NCBI GenBank assembly: GCA_018398575.1
Contig: JAGTXZ010000005.1
Coordinates: 3,348,001 to 3,412,000 of the forward strand
Direction of reading: 5' to 3'
Origin: Ampelomyces quisqualis
Taxonomy: Eukaryota; Ascomycota; Dothideomycetes; Pleosporales; Phaeosphaeriaceae
Length of the DNA stretch: 64,000 bases
The position numbers and the translations under genes were made by a program. Below the pieces are notes generated by a model that searched no databases, was not told where the DNA came from, and was given only the letters and a program-made list of their open reading frames with translations. Shown here one piece after another: positions 25,771 to 37,800 of this stretch. Each line of letters opens with the position of its first letter. Positions within the stretch are counted from its first letter, which is position 1.

Positions 25771-27099
25771 ATGGGAAGAGCAAACCATACCTATGCACTG
25801 TTTGGAGTGTCCGCTCCCAGTTCTCTGCATCTTCCCGACATGTCGAAAATGGGCTGTGCAAAACAATGGCATACGGGCGACGCCATCTACGAGGATACCT
25901 TGGCCGGCTCCCTGGTCTTCCATCAGCTTGCTCTGATCATATCAGCCATCTTCATGTGCTTGTCCGTGGGCATTTCCTCCTGGCTGCTTCTCCAACACGC
26001 GCTGCACTACTTGAAACCATACGAGCAGAAGCAGTACGTCTCGCTCATCTGAATAAACATCATGGACTTACTCCACAGCATCATCCGCATCCTCGTCATG
26101 ATACCCCTCTATTCCGTGATTTCCTTCTTCAGCCTCCTATTCTACCAGAAAGCCGTCTACCTCGAGCTCCTACGTAATTGCTACGAAGCATATGTCGTTG
26201 CAAGCTTTTTCACACTCATGTGCCACTACGTCGCGCCTAACCTGCACGAGCAAAAGGAATACTTCCGCAAAGTTCACCCAAAGCCTTGGATATTTCCGCT
26301 GCAACGAGTTCAACCGTCGCAAAGCGGACTGACCTACTTCAATATCATCTATGTCGGAATTTTCCAATTCTGCATCACACGCCCACTGTTTACTCTCATC
26401 GCCATCATTGCCCAGGCGCACCATGCTTACTGTTCTTCGTCCACGGAACCGAAGCACGGCTATATATGGATCGTACTTCTGCAGGGTGCCTTCATCCTGA
26501 TCGCAATGTATTGCCTTGTGCAGTTTTACTCCCAGATCAAGAAAGATCTTTTGCCCCACAAGCCACTTCTCAAGGTGGTCTGCATCAAGCTTGTCATGTT
26601 TCTTTGCTTCTGGCAAACCTGGATCCTGGGACTCTTAGCCAGGAAAGACGGTCCGCTGCCATCGACATCATACGTCTCTCCACTCGACATCCATCTCGCC
26701 ATTCCATGTATGTTGATCTGCTTAGAGATGACAATTTTTGCATGCCTCTATCATTGGGCCTTTCCGTGGAAGCCCTACGACCTCAACAGTCAACTCCACG
26801 GCCCTGACTGTTGCGAGACATATGCGTGTAGTCCGCTTCAGGCATTTCTGGACGCACTCAATCCATGGGATTATGCAAAAGCAGCCGCCCGCGGCTCTCG
26901 GTGGCTCTTCCACGATATTCATCACCGCAATAATGATACATCCTATCAGAATGCCATGAAGGGTCTAGAGATCGATCGGCAAAGCGAATCATCTCGGACC
27001 AGAACGAATGCGCAAAGCGATCCAAACCCGTCAGCCGATGGGAAGGGTGGCCAGAGGAGACATGAGCATCTAGAAAAGGACAGACATACAATCGGCTGA
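25771..27099 (+). CDS. TMEM184/OST-alpha family membrane protein (DUF300, Hfl1-like)
   Basis: Exons 25771-26033 and 26079-27099 (45-nt intron, phase 2); 427 aa. Splicing gives YEQKHIIRILVMIPLYS, the family's most conserved stretch; unspliced the frame stops at 26052. Seven or so hydrophobic helices follow, with SGLTYFNIIYVGIFQFCITRP in the middle. Relatives include animal OST-alpha/TMEM184 and yeast vacuolar Hfl1, which binds Atg8; vacuolar location here is inference. The C-terminal 60 residues are hydrophilic. The start is uncertain: the frame is open further upstream to 25678, but 25771 (MGRANH) is a reasonable first codon. Confidence 0.87.
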
Positions 27100-28139
27100 G
27101 ATGGATATCATGTCGTGGTCAGAGAGTCGTGGGGACGTGTTGTGGAGACTCGCTGGTACATGGGTCAGATTTAGGCGTATATACATCGCTAACAGTCAAA
27201 CAAATCGACATTCCTGTGGACATGGTATTTTTTTGTCCATGTTCACCCAAAAAAGATGCAGCCTCGACGTCGCAGAGAACAAAGGGGATGATGTTTGACC
27301 ATGCAGGGCATGATTCGTGCAGTCCTGGAATGACAAAAGCAGGACGAGGCTCGACGCGCTGATCTTAATCGCGAAGCCCTCTTTCACAAAAAAGCGCACG
27401 TTACCTTCAGCCTACTCTCTTCATCTACCACTCTCTTTACTAGATTTGATATTGATTCTTTCTATCTTCTTATTACGCGGCGTGTATACATAGATTTGCT
27501 TCGCAGTATTGTTAGCTAGGTTCCCAATATGCGTTGCAGGTTAGAAATCTTTTACCTTCACTAGAAACGATTGCACTGTAAACCTTAGGTCTTGAGATTG
27601 ACTCTATACCCAAGAAGTTGCATACTTACCTTTATAGGGTCGCAAGCGCTGTAACGTACTGTAGTCTACAGTGCTTTAGAGGTTACCTATAGGTAGTCTT
27701 CTTACACGGCTATAATGCTCGAACAAATTGACTGGGACAGTAGATACACTAAGTGTTAAACGATAGACTGCATGAACGGGTTTCAGAGCAAGGTAACCTT
27801 TCTAGCGTTAAGTTAATTAAATTTCGTGCAGGCGCGTTGTAGGATTTCTTGGTATGCACGACGATACCGTTTACTCGGTCGTTATTTCTAACTGGTGACA
27901 TTCACAATATTCGGAAACATACCACATAGTAGTGTATGCTAGCCTTTGAGCTTGAAGAGGCAGTTTTGAACAGCAAAGTCTTCGAGTCTAGCTGTTATAT
28001 GAAGATTATTGAGGCAAGTCCCAGTCTTCCAACTCAACTCTAGAGAAAACAAATCATTACCCACGATATCAAGTCTGTACTGGCAATGTTTTGTTAACTA
28101 TCTAGATTATCCGTATATGCAATTTACATCTTCACAAGC
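27100..28139. other. Intergenic, AT-leaning, no gene
   Basis: About 1 kb downstream of the DUF300 gene. From about 27380 the sequence becomes AT-leaning with no long frames, and it grades into the DUF3500 pseudogene. A 15-bp near-palindrome (ACTGTAG-T-CTACAGT) lies near 27658. Probably degraded repeat or gene remains. Confidence 0.45.
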
Positions 28140-29465
28140 TTACGCGAGCCTCTCGCCTGCTGCTCTGATTGCTTGTCCATAGTCACCTGCATTTGGCATT
28201 CGCAGAATAGTGTGCGTATGGTACTTCGCTGGCTCCTTGTTCGTCAGGAATACTCCAGAGTAGTAATCAAGCTCAATCAAGATGACAGGACTCTAAACTC
28301 AGAATTATAATTTGTCATCGTCTTCATGTCCGCCGATCCAGCAAAAGTACGTCTCATCGAAATGAGCCTCTACTGATCGGAGCTTCAATTCTCGAGACTA
28401 TTTAGGGTGATACAGCAGGAATTCGTGGCAAATCTCTCGCACAAGCTCTTGCTGTTGGGAATCAAAGGAGGAGACCAGTACGCCTTCGTACGGGACAATG
28501 CGGTTGTCCCTAAAAGCGCCGCACAAATGGCGCTGATCATCTGGCCCCCAATTATCCGTGAGCAACTCCTCGCGCTTCGTCTCATCATTTTTGAGTTTCC
28601 GTAAACTTGTTTCACGCCCTCATCCCTCAAGTTCTTGAAAATTTGTGCCTTTTGCAGGTGCTTATCATTGAGGCTTTGCACTAGTCTCAGGCCTAAATTA
28701 CCTTCTCTGTGTAGTATTTCGGTTCCTTTCCATTCGCCTTCGTCGATCATGTTCGGCTCCGCGCCTGTGAAAGACGGGGACAAAATGACTTGTGGGCCTT
28801 TGAAGAAACATGCCATGTCGAGATGATGACCGTAAAGAAGCCAGCCCCATGGCTTCAATGGAGACTCGGAGGGTGTACCAAAGAGGAAGAAATTGTAAGA
28901 GTATTTATTCATGATGTTCGGTAGTTGGACAACTTTACCTGAAAATTGGCTAAGGCGCATGGCTGAAAGGGCCTTTTGATAACCTTCTGGAGACAGAGAG
29001 GCTTCAACAACGCTGAGAATACACTGCGCAATCTTCTCAGGCACTGTCTTGTATCTGTCAGCAAACTTAAAAACTAGTTGATAAATTCATACCTTCTTCC
29101 AGTCATATACTAAGTAGCCGCAGTAAGAACTCTGGGTTACTCTAGGCGCGCCACTCCTGTGCATTGATATTGTACCCTATCTTAATCTTGTGCTTCTCGT
29201 TCAGCGCACCGAGGAGCTGCTGAGCTTTCTTTGCCATACTTCCTATATCGAATGCCTCATCTCTCGCTTGATACAGATCCTTCTTGATACCACTGTCGCT
29301 CGTGATTACCTTGTAGGGTTCTTCCAGCAACTTCTCCCAGAATTCGGTCAGATCGTACAGCCATGGTGGGTCGCGACTGTCTTGTATGCATTTAACATAT
29401 TCGTAAACATTTTGCTTCGCAGCCGATGTACCGGTAAACCGAGGGCTGCTCAGATTACCGGTAGG
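28140..29465 (-). pseudogene. DUF3500-family gene, disrupted
   Basis: Reading the minus strand, DUF3500 signatures occur in order but not in one frame: EWRA then a stop then SNPEF (near 29142); PWGWLLYGHHLDMACFFKG and SPSFTGAEPNM (28740-28870); DQRHLCGAFRDNRIVPYEG (about 28480-28545); FDETYFCWIGG (28330-28360) and SPVILIELDYYSGVFLTN (28237-28292). The distal part is in another frame than the middle part. In-frame stops lie at 29142-29144, 28398-28400, 28305-28307, 28299-28301 and 28293-28295; TGA and TAG among them sit where CGA and CAG or TGG would be expected. A former intron may lie near 29050-29095. The function of the family is unknown. Clearly a relic, not a coding gene. Confidence 0.85.
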
Positions 29466-29919
29466 TAGATGTGCGCAGAAGCCTGCTGAAGTCTCATCGA
29501 ACGAATCGCTTCTTTCTATCTTTGCTGATAATGTACCGATTACTAAGAGCAGGCTTTTTTATTTGCTCAGCAACAGTAGGTGATAGACTTGTGTTCATGC
29601 GACTAAAATCTCGTCACGATGCAGAAGGGATCCGTGCCGATGTATGATCTACCTAGGTTGTACGTCAAGTTGGTAGTTCGATAGCCATTGGTCTGAACAC
29701 GAATGCTGGGAAAATTCTTTCCCACGCTCTTCACAGACTTTGGGGGTTGTTTTGGCGGACACTTGCACCACGGTCTTCTGAGCTCTCTTTGCAGATCCCG
29801 TAAGTTCACTTCCAGACGCTATTAGAAGCTAGGAGGTTGCACGAGTATCGTGCCTGTGCATTTTATGCCCTGATTCGCTTCATGCCCCGCGTTGTACTAG
29901 TAATCCTCTAAAGAAACCA
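29466..29919. other. Intergenic upstream of the DUF3500 relic
   Basis: About 450 bp with no supported gene; probably includes the relic's lost 5' end and promoter. Confidence 0.4.
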
Positions 29920-30425
29920 AAAACATAAAATCTTGTATTTCTTCTCAACTATTAGAGTTATTGAAAAACTTCTGATACTGAGCCTAGAAAGAAAAGTAAG
30001 ATTTATAACTCTATATTTCTAGAATTTAAAAATAACTGATAGGTAAATTTTTTCTACGAAGTTAGATTTTTTTTGAAGAAACTAACATTCTAGAATCCAG
30101 TTAATAAAGCTTAATATAAAGAGTATTATTTATAAGAGATCTTAAATTTGCTATAATAAATATTATAGATATACTGCTTTTTAAACTAAAGTTAAAGGTA
30201 TATATATTATTAGTAGACTATAGATTATCTATAGCTACTATATAAAATTAAGAGATGTATAAGAAGAACTTCTATCTCTTTACAAGTTTACTCTTAGTTA
30301 TTCTACTTAAGAAAGAAACTACGTCTTACTAGCTAATTACTTAAAGAACGTAAATATATCCCTAAGGAAAGTAAATAGACGCTAGTTCTGCTCTATAAGA
30401 GTCGCTCTGCGTCTCTAGGAATTCG
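29920..30425. repeat. AT-rich, RIP-like block
   Basis: About 500 bp that is strikingly A/T rich. TpA steps are very frequent while TpG and CpA are scarce, the pattern left by CpA-to-TpA mutation of repeats. No frame or terminal repeat survives. The right edge is abrupt: normal composition returns at about 30410. Confidence 0.7.
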
Positions 30426-31199
30426 AGACGGGCCAACGGCTGCGCCCTGTATGAACAGGCCTCTCATCTCTTAGCAGCTTTGCTTGCCGGGTTCACTAGC
30501 TTGAAATTGAGGGAGGAGTTTGGCTCACGCAGAAGATAATCAAGAAGCTGACCAGGCCGCGTCATCCATTTGCGTACCGTCCAAGCCTTCTTTCAGGAGT
30601 GAGGCCGATCGACGCGGTTTCGGGCACGTCTTCGTTTACAAGTTGCCGTGTTTTTGGAAAAGGGAGTGGGATTTGTTGATGACAGTTGCGCAGCGACTGA
30701 CGGTCAGCCGAGGCGTGGGGCAAGGATCCATTGATGCTTCTCCCGGTGGGGAAGGCCGGCAGATGCGCCCCGCGGCGACTTCGATGCATCGCCCATCTAC
30801 GGGCCTTCAGAGAAACAAACGCGATGCGTCGTACATATATCTCGGAAGTTGTTCTGATGCCTTTATGTTCCATATTACAACATGTGGTGTTGCTATAACT
30901 TCTGGCTGGAACTCTGATTACTGTCAAGGTATGCCAGCCGGTTAAGCATTCATCCACTTCTGCTCGTAGAGTCCACAGACCGAGACGAGGGTGAAAGTAC
31001 TTGGCGCTGCAGCTGTTCGCAAGGCGACTGCGGTGGATTTGGTGATGGATAGAAACACCTGGCGAGAGACATCCACCGGCTCATCTTGATTTGACTCATC
31101 TTGGACGCGTTCTGTACTCAACTCGAGAGACAATCATTCAGACTCCCACTTTTCACATCGAAGCTGATCATTAAAACATCGACACAGGAGTAGTAGATC
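30426..31199. other. Upstream region of the FAD monooxygenase
   Basis: About 775 bp of normal composition. A 141-codon plus-strand frame (30520-30945) and its antisense have no recognisable content. It should contain the promoter of the monooxygenase gene. Confidence 0.4.
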
Positions 31200-32600
31200 A
31201 TGGCGGATAATCTACGGATAGCAGTCGTTGGTGCAGGTGAGTCTCCACCGCGCGAGGAAGCAGTTTGAGATGTGACATTCCGATATTAGTGCTGAGACTA
31301 TGTAGGAATGGGCGGACTCGCCGCAGCACTTGGTCTTGCCAAAGCCGGCCACGGTAATATCACCATCTATGAGAATGCACCGAATCTTGGTTTCGTTGGC
31401 GCGGGCATTCAATTAGCTCCCAACATGGCCCGAATTCTGGCCAAGTTTGGCTGTTGGCAGGAAATCGCCTCTGAAGCCGTGCAATGCGCCAACACTTCCA
31501 TCCGTGAAGGTTCAACAGACAAAGAGCTGGGATATGTAGACCTGGGTTATGTAAAAGAGAAGTATGGATACCCACACATGGTCGGTCATCGTGCCAGCCT
31601 GGCGAACGGGTTATATGAAAGATGCGAGAAAGAGGCTGGAATCACGTTCAAGCTGGGAAGCACAATCTCAGATGTCAAATTTGGTCCTCAGCCTTCCTTC
31701 AAAGTAACAACCTCGATTGGCGAAGACGCCCATAATGTTGAGTGCGACATACTACTGGGCGCCGATGGAGTGAAATCAACTACTCGGGTCGCAATGCTAA
31801 AGGAACTCGGACTCCAAGGCCAAGCGCACGACTCTGGCCAAGCTGCGTACCGCATCATGCTTAATCGCGAGCAGATGGAACATGACCCTGAGCTACTGAA
31901 GCTGATCGAATCTGACACAGTCACGCGCTGGATCGGTGAGAAGAAGCACATCATCGCGTACCCCATTCACAACAAGACAATTTACAACATCAGCACCGCA
32001 CAACCAGACGTGAACTTTGCTGGAGCACCTGACGCACAGTATACTACCAGGGGAAGCAAACAGGCCATGATGGACGTTTACAGCGACTTTTGTCCCATGA
32101 TACAACGCATGTTGGATCTAGTACCGGAGGGAGAAGTCGTGGAATGGAAGCTCAGGGTCCACGATCCGCTCGAGACATGGGTACATGGAAGCTCCGCACT
32201 TGTTGGCGATGCTTGCCACTCTACTCTCCCTCATATGGCCCAAGGCGCTGCACAAGCAATCGAAGACGGCGCGGTCCTTGGCGTGGTACTGTCACCAGCA
32301 CGCATCACCGATCGAAGGCCGGAAACTATCGAAAAGGCCTTAAAATTGTACGAAAAGTTGCGCAAACCCAGGGCTGAAGCGCTCGTTGAGTTGGCGGCTG
32401 AAAGTGGTCGCGCGATGCATCTGGGGGCCGGCAAGGCGAAGGAGGAGCGCGACAAGGTCTTCGCTGCGCTGAAGGCTGGATCAGGAAAGGTACCGGACAA
32501 GTGGGCAGATGCCGATGTGCAGTCTCAAGTGTATGGTGTTGATGTTGTAGCGGATGCTGAGGCGCTCTGTGAGTCGGAAGGCTTGACTGTGAATTTGTAG
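31200..32600 (+). CDS. FAD-dependent monooxygenase, salicylate hydroxylase-like
   Basis: Exons 31200-31236 and 31306-32600; the 69-nt intron splits the FAD-binding GAGMGGL motif; 443 aa. Class A flavin monooxygenases hydroxylate aromatic acids or polyketide-like substrates using NAD(P)H and O2. The N-terminal Rossmann motif is VVGAGMGGLAAALGLAKAGH, a mid-domain LLGADGVKSTTR matches the DG motif, and GDACHSTLPHMAQGAAQAIEDG is the second FAD-binding block (GD motif). All three are intact. The substrate is not decided; salicylate or a related hydroxybenzoate is a guess. It stands between two pseudogenes. Confidence 0.9.
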
Positions 32601-32814
32601 ATTGTGCATTGAGTTACCACAGCATGTTGTCTCATCATTTCCACATCATTTCCAAGATTTTATATAAAGTTGGCCGCATCCCATATCTCAATGACTCACG
32701 ACACTTTCCGGAAGTAAAGACCCTCCGACAAGCAGAGCAGCTGCAACACCGGCATTGTTTGTCACTCCTACAGTCTCGAACACAGCAGGGAACTAGATAG
32801 GGTCAGTGAACCCC

Positions 32815-33850
32815 TATCTCTGCCTGACAAAAGAGATGGAAACACCGATACTACCAGCTTCATTCAAATGGCAGTCCACTGCATGACTTATGAGGACAGG
32901 AGTGCCAATCCGGTTACTAGCACCCGCAACTCCAACGCCAATGATTGGGTTGACTTTCCAGCGCCCTTCAGAGGCTTGCTGTATGCGCACGAGAAATACA
33001 ATCATACCGCAGATCGTAACTAGTATTCCGAAGTAGCTCAGCCACAGTCTAAACTCTGGTGTGAGGCTCGAGCTGCGATACGTTTTGCTCGTCCATGCAT
33101 CCAGAGGTCAGTCGAGGGTCCTCAAAGTTGTTCTCTGATAAGAGAGCTAATGAGAAGCCCTGGGAACTCAAGACCGAGCTGTTGTGGGTCAAAGTGAGAC
33201 TTTTCGGCGAATAGCTGTAGGATCTACCACGGTCGTCAAGACTGAGGCAAAGAGGAACAACATGGCATATCCGACTGCTGGTATCATAATGCAAGGATAA
33301 TTTCCTAGTCGTAGCGGACTCACAGACACTACGAGGGTGGTTGGTTCAGAACCAATGCTGCGGAATTTGTGGTACGACTCCCTGCAAGCAGCCCAGCCCG
33401 TGGCCGCGTGCTTGACTCCATCATGTCGAACGACGCTAATTTCGGGGCCAAAAAGTCCGCATGATACCATCTGAACACCACTGGTGATAGCCAGGATCCA
33501 GTATCTCTAACGATACCCAGCATATGTCGTCACGAAGCCGAGTATCAACGGCGCGAGACCTGAACTGATTGTGACCATGGGCATCCAAATACCCACGCTG
33601 AAAGAAAAATGTCTCGACAACAACTCCGCTGCCAATAGCATGGAGCGGAATGATGAAAGAATAGTTTTCGCCCATAGGGGTTTTCTCTGAGGGGTATGCA
33701 TTCCAACATCAAAGGCAGCGGCTCCAATATGTGAGAACAATACGGAGTACACCGAGGCGTTCTCCAACCCGATGAGGCGATTCGCAGTCACAAGCTTCCG
33801 CACGCGATGGTTGAGAATCGGAGTGGGCCATTGGCGTGAGAGGAAGAGCC
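32815..33850 (-). pseudogene. MFS transporter (HOL1-like DHA1 type), disrupted
   Basis: On the minus strand the remains of a transporter can be followed across frames: SVGIWMPMVTISSGLAPLI (about 33590), YWILAITSGVQMVSCGLFGPE (33450-33505), PLRLGNYPCIMIPAVGYAM (33260-33310), LFAEKSHFDPQQLGLEF (33150-33205, other frame) and LWLSYFGILVTICGMIVF (33000-33050, again shifted), ending near 32815 at ISFVRQ. A stop at 33507-33509 sits where a Trp would fit (YAGYR-stop-RYW), another follows REQL (near 33135), and at least two frameshifts are needed. The C-terminal helices are missing. A pseudogene; the family name is from memory of fungal homologues. Confidence 0.75.
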
Positions 33851-34873
33851 TATCGGCAGCCTATTATGACTGGTGAGCTGCTGAACAGAAGCCACTATCC
33901 GTCCCGTCAATGGCTGCATTTCTGCTGCTGCAGCACGGGGTGACGATCAACGCGACGAGCCAACTCACTGTTCACGCATCTGTTATTGGACTGTAATAAT
34001 TCTCCGTTTTCATTCCTAGCTTGCCTACAATCAGGCCTGCGACCTAGACACGAGACCAAGTGAATATACAAGTGTCACTAGCGATCAAAACAAGACACGC
34101 AAACTCTACAGCACTACCTTGCGTATCCATTTCTATTCAAGAAACAAGCACCCCGCAGCGCTTGGGCTGAACATGCGAGACTGAATGCAGTCTTGAATAA
34201 TGTAGCAATTTCTTCATTTCGACCTTAGTCTTGGCCAGATAACAGGCGCCGGTTTGAAGCGCCAGGCTTTTTTGATCAGTCCAATTGCACTTACCACACA
34301 CACCAAAATCCTTTCGTATCTATACATGCTCTGTGCTCGAAACTGTAACATTAAAAATTGGAGCTGACCCTATTGGAAAAGCATCGCTTGTGTACCCGTG
34401 TGGATAAGTGCTCCCAAAAAAACATAGCAGATTGTTGTTGCTCAAACTCCCGAAAATGCCAAAGCACAATATGCATACGACGCCGACCATGAAACGCGAG
34501 ATATCTCTGCGCGAACGCATCCGAGGCGTATCGCCGGGTGGCACCAAAAAATTTCGCTCATACTGCCCTTTCTTCTCTGGTGTATAAAGTGCGGTTCGCA
34601 CATTCAGCCCATTGTTTGCATCTTGCAAACGTTTCTTGATAGCCCAGAAGCTCTGCACACGCAAGCCCTTGCCATTTGGGGCATACGTCCATGGCGCCGT
34701 TGGGTACGGCCAAGGTTATGATCACTGCGACGCCTATGGTAGACCGGTTCGAATGCTCGGTAACACCATTCTCCAAACTTGCTCAGGTGCTACCAACGTG
34801 CACTACCACCTAGAGGAGTGAGCTATACAGCATGGGCCCAATGACCAGGCCACCGAAGCCTGAAGCTTTTCAG
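33851..34873. other. Intergenic; one unexplained short frame
   Basis: About 1 kb. On the minus strand 34320-34664 is an open frame (about 110 codons, no convincing ATG near its start) with a basic N-terminal part and a hydrophobic stretch VGVVCILCFGIFG. It could be a terminal exon of an unrecognised gene or chance. Nothing else seen. Confidence 0.35.
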
Positions 34874-37800
34874 CTATCCTCCTTTCCGATCCGCTGCATT
34901 GGTTGGCAATTGCTCTCCTGTAGTCTTCTGCTCGGCCGCCTTCTTCTTTTTCCCCTTGCTGGTACGGCTACGGCCCGATGGTTGTTGCCACAAGTTGTTG
35001 TTGTTGTTGTTGCTGTTGTTGTTGTCGCTGTTGTTGATGTTGTTACTGTGGTTCTTACTGTTATTGCCAGTGCTAGTAGACTTGTTGCCATTCTCAATTC
35101 CAGTTGCTTTGCCCTTCTGTTGACCGCCACAGTTCTCTTTGCTAGCATGGGTTGGCGGGGTGTGTGACGCGCGACGATGTTGATGGTTATTGTCCTTCGG
35201 CGGATGTTGATGGTTGTTGTCCTTCGGTGGATGTTGATGGTTGTTGTCCTTCAGTGGATGTTGATGGTTGTTGTCGTTCGGTGGCGCTTTGGTACCATTT
35301 GCTAGCTTGCTGACATCGTTGGAGCGACTTGCAGTCGAGGACGGAGTGCGTGTCTCAAAAACTGGCGACAGCAACGGCAGTGTGGCTGACTTGGCTTCCT
35401 GAGGCGGCGGCCGTTGAGGATTTGACGTATCCAACGACGGTAGATCATTGGTATACGCGGCAGTACGCCACTGAGGGGGAAGCGTACGCTTTGGCGATAT
35501 TTCCTCACTTTGGTTGTTGTTGTAGCCATTGCTTGCATCGCGGTTCATCCACCCTATGGAAAGTGGGGGAAATAGCTGTTGACCCTCGCTTGGCACTCGC
35601 GTCAAGTCGTTGCTACCGACCGGAGATGCACTCCCTGTCGAGCCGTTCACGATTGCTGGAGCTAAAGCCTCCGATGTCACCGCATTTTGCCGTTGCAATT
35701 CCTCAAGGACTAGTCGCTGGCGTGCTTGGAGCTCATTAATTTGTTGGATGGTTTGGTGATTCGAAAAGAAACCAAGTCCGTTTTGTTGTGACAAATTTGG
35801 TGAAAGTGAACCAACAGTATCGCCTGTGTCGTGAAGCTCCCGGGGCGGAGTAGGATACGACCCATTTACGATGACCGGTCCACTGTCCATGGGTGGCCGA
35901 GCAGAATCGACGCGAGCCTTTGGATGGTTGTTCACGGGCACGGTGGGGTCTTGTACTCCACTCGAATAGTTTCGCATGTGCCCACCAAGCGGTGAAGGCG
36001 AACGCGATAATCGCCGCAGCGCTGTGTTGAGCAGAGGCTGAGTAATCTCGGAAGACACACGTCGGCGACGCTGCGCCAATTCACTAAAAGACGGGATCGG
36101 GCCAACTACATAGTCCTGTAATTGATGAGACTGTGGTTGTTCCGCGACAAAATACTCAACGTACTCGTTGGCAATACTCGTCTCTGGTTGTGGGGCAGGA
36201 GCATGGGGCACAGCTGATTCACGATGCATGGGCTGTGGGCTATATTGCGCATCCAGAGCTGACTGCGAAACAGGAGCTTCTTGCGGTGTGGACCGGGCGA
36301 TCGGGTAACCAGCAAAGATTGGTGTAGTTGGATCAAAGAACTGTGGTACACCCTGGTAGGCTACGGGTATCGGCTGAGGCGCAATTCCACGCGGAGGTTG
36401 CGAATGCGACCGAAGGGACCCACTTTCACTAGCATTCGAAGCGCGATGAATTTGCCTGCAAAGCCCGGGTATGCTGTTACTCAGTGATGGAGACGACGGA
36501 TTTGTCCGTGATCCATCCTGCGAAGCAACGTCTTGCGATTGCGCCATGTTATAGAGGCCTGGATATTGGTGAAGGAAGCCTGGCGGGAAGGTGTTGGGAG
36601 GTATGCCAAGCTCAGCCAGACGAGGACTTGAGCCACCATTCATATACTGCGCTTTCTGCGGTGATGCGGAAACGTTGTTGGATCCTCGGTTCTGCGCCTG
36701 AGCTTGAGCGACCGCGTGGGCATGCATCTGGGCAGCGCGAGCCTGGTTGTTTTGGTGGGCATGCTGCTGAGCGGCTAGGTGCGCACGGAGAGTGTTCGAT
36801 TGTATCTCTAGCATGTGATACTGTTGGGCCAGCTGATCATGCAATTGAAGCTGGTCTTGCACGCCTCGAGAAAAGTTCAAGTACTCGGGACCGCCACCAG
36901 GATGTATCGGCGGGCTATGAAGGAAGGGCGGCCGTCCCTGGAGGTATGAGTTGCTTCCTGATGATCTTCGGCCGGTACCATTCTGGTTCCTGGAGCTGAA
37001 ACCACCGCGGCCTCCTCGATGGTTCATCCCCCCTCGACCACTTCGCGTTGGTACACTGGAAGTGATGATGGCTTTTTGCGATTGTGGCTTCTTGAAGATG
37101 GAGCTTGTCTGCTCTTGGGCAGGAAACTCGTACTGCTCACAAGCTTTCTCCAACTGCTGCCCATCCGCAAGCAGTTCAAAGGCACGGCGTATCTCTAGGT
37201 GTATTCCGCGCCAAGCATAGTCGTCGGCGGAGTTACCAAGATTACGATCGGTGCTGAAGGGCTCCTCGACGCAGAGGCGGTTGACTCCCTCTTTTTGCCC
37301 ACCTCCAGGGTGCCAGCTCTTCTCATCCCGTGTAATTCGACCACCTTGTCGTACCGAGATAACCACCTTCTCATAGTCGACCTCATGTCCATACAACCGG
37401 AAGAAATGGAACAATAATTGCCCAATGCTTTCGGCGTTCTTGATTCCAAAGCCTTGCAACGCCTCGAGGTCGTCTGCAAAGCTAGACAAGGAAGGCTTTC
37501 CCGTCTCTTGATCCATTCTGCGATTGGGAAGCTTGTGCAGACAAGGTAATATTGGAGGGTTGCGAGTTTGCAGAAAGTTCAGGATCATGCAGATCCATGT
37601 GTAAGAGCTGATGGTGCCGCCGATGCCTGTGTCATGTTAGCGAGACTCGGTTGGATGTGGCTCAGCACCAACCAGCGTCGTTCAACATTCGCCGCTTCGT
37701 CCAGTGCTTGATGATCATGGCTAGAGGGCGTACGCGCGGATCGAGCTGGACATAAAGATTGATCATGCGCGTGTTCTCGAGGGCAGCCACGTTGTTGACG

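Noticed and set aside
34832..35167. Plus-strand Val-rich frame
   Set aside because: Antisense reading of the poly-Asn codons of the nucleotidyltransferase gene.
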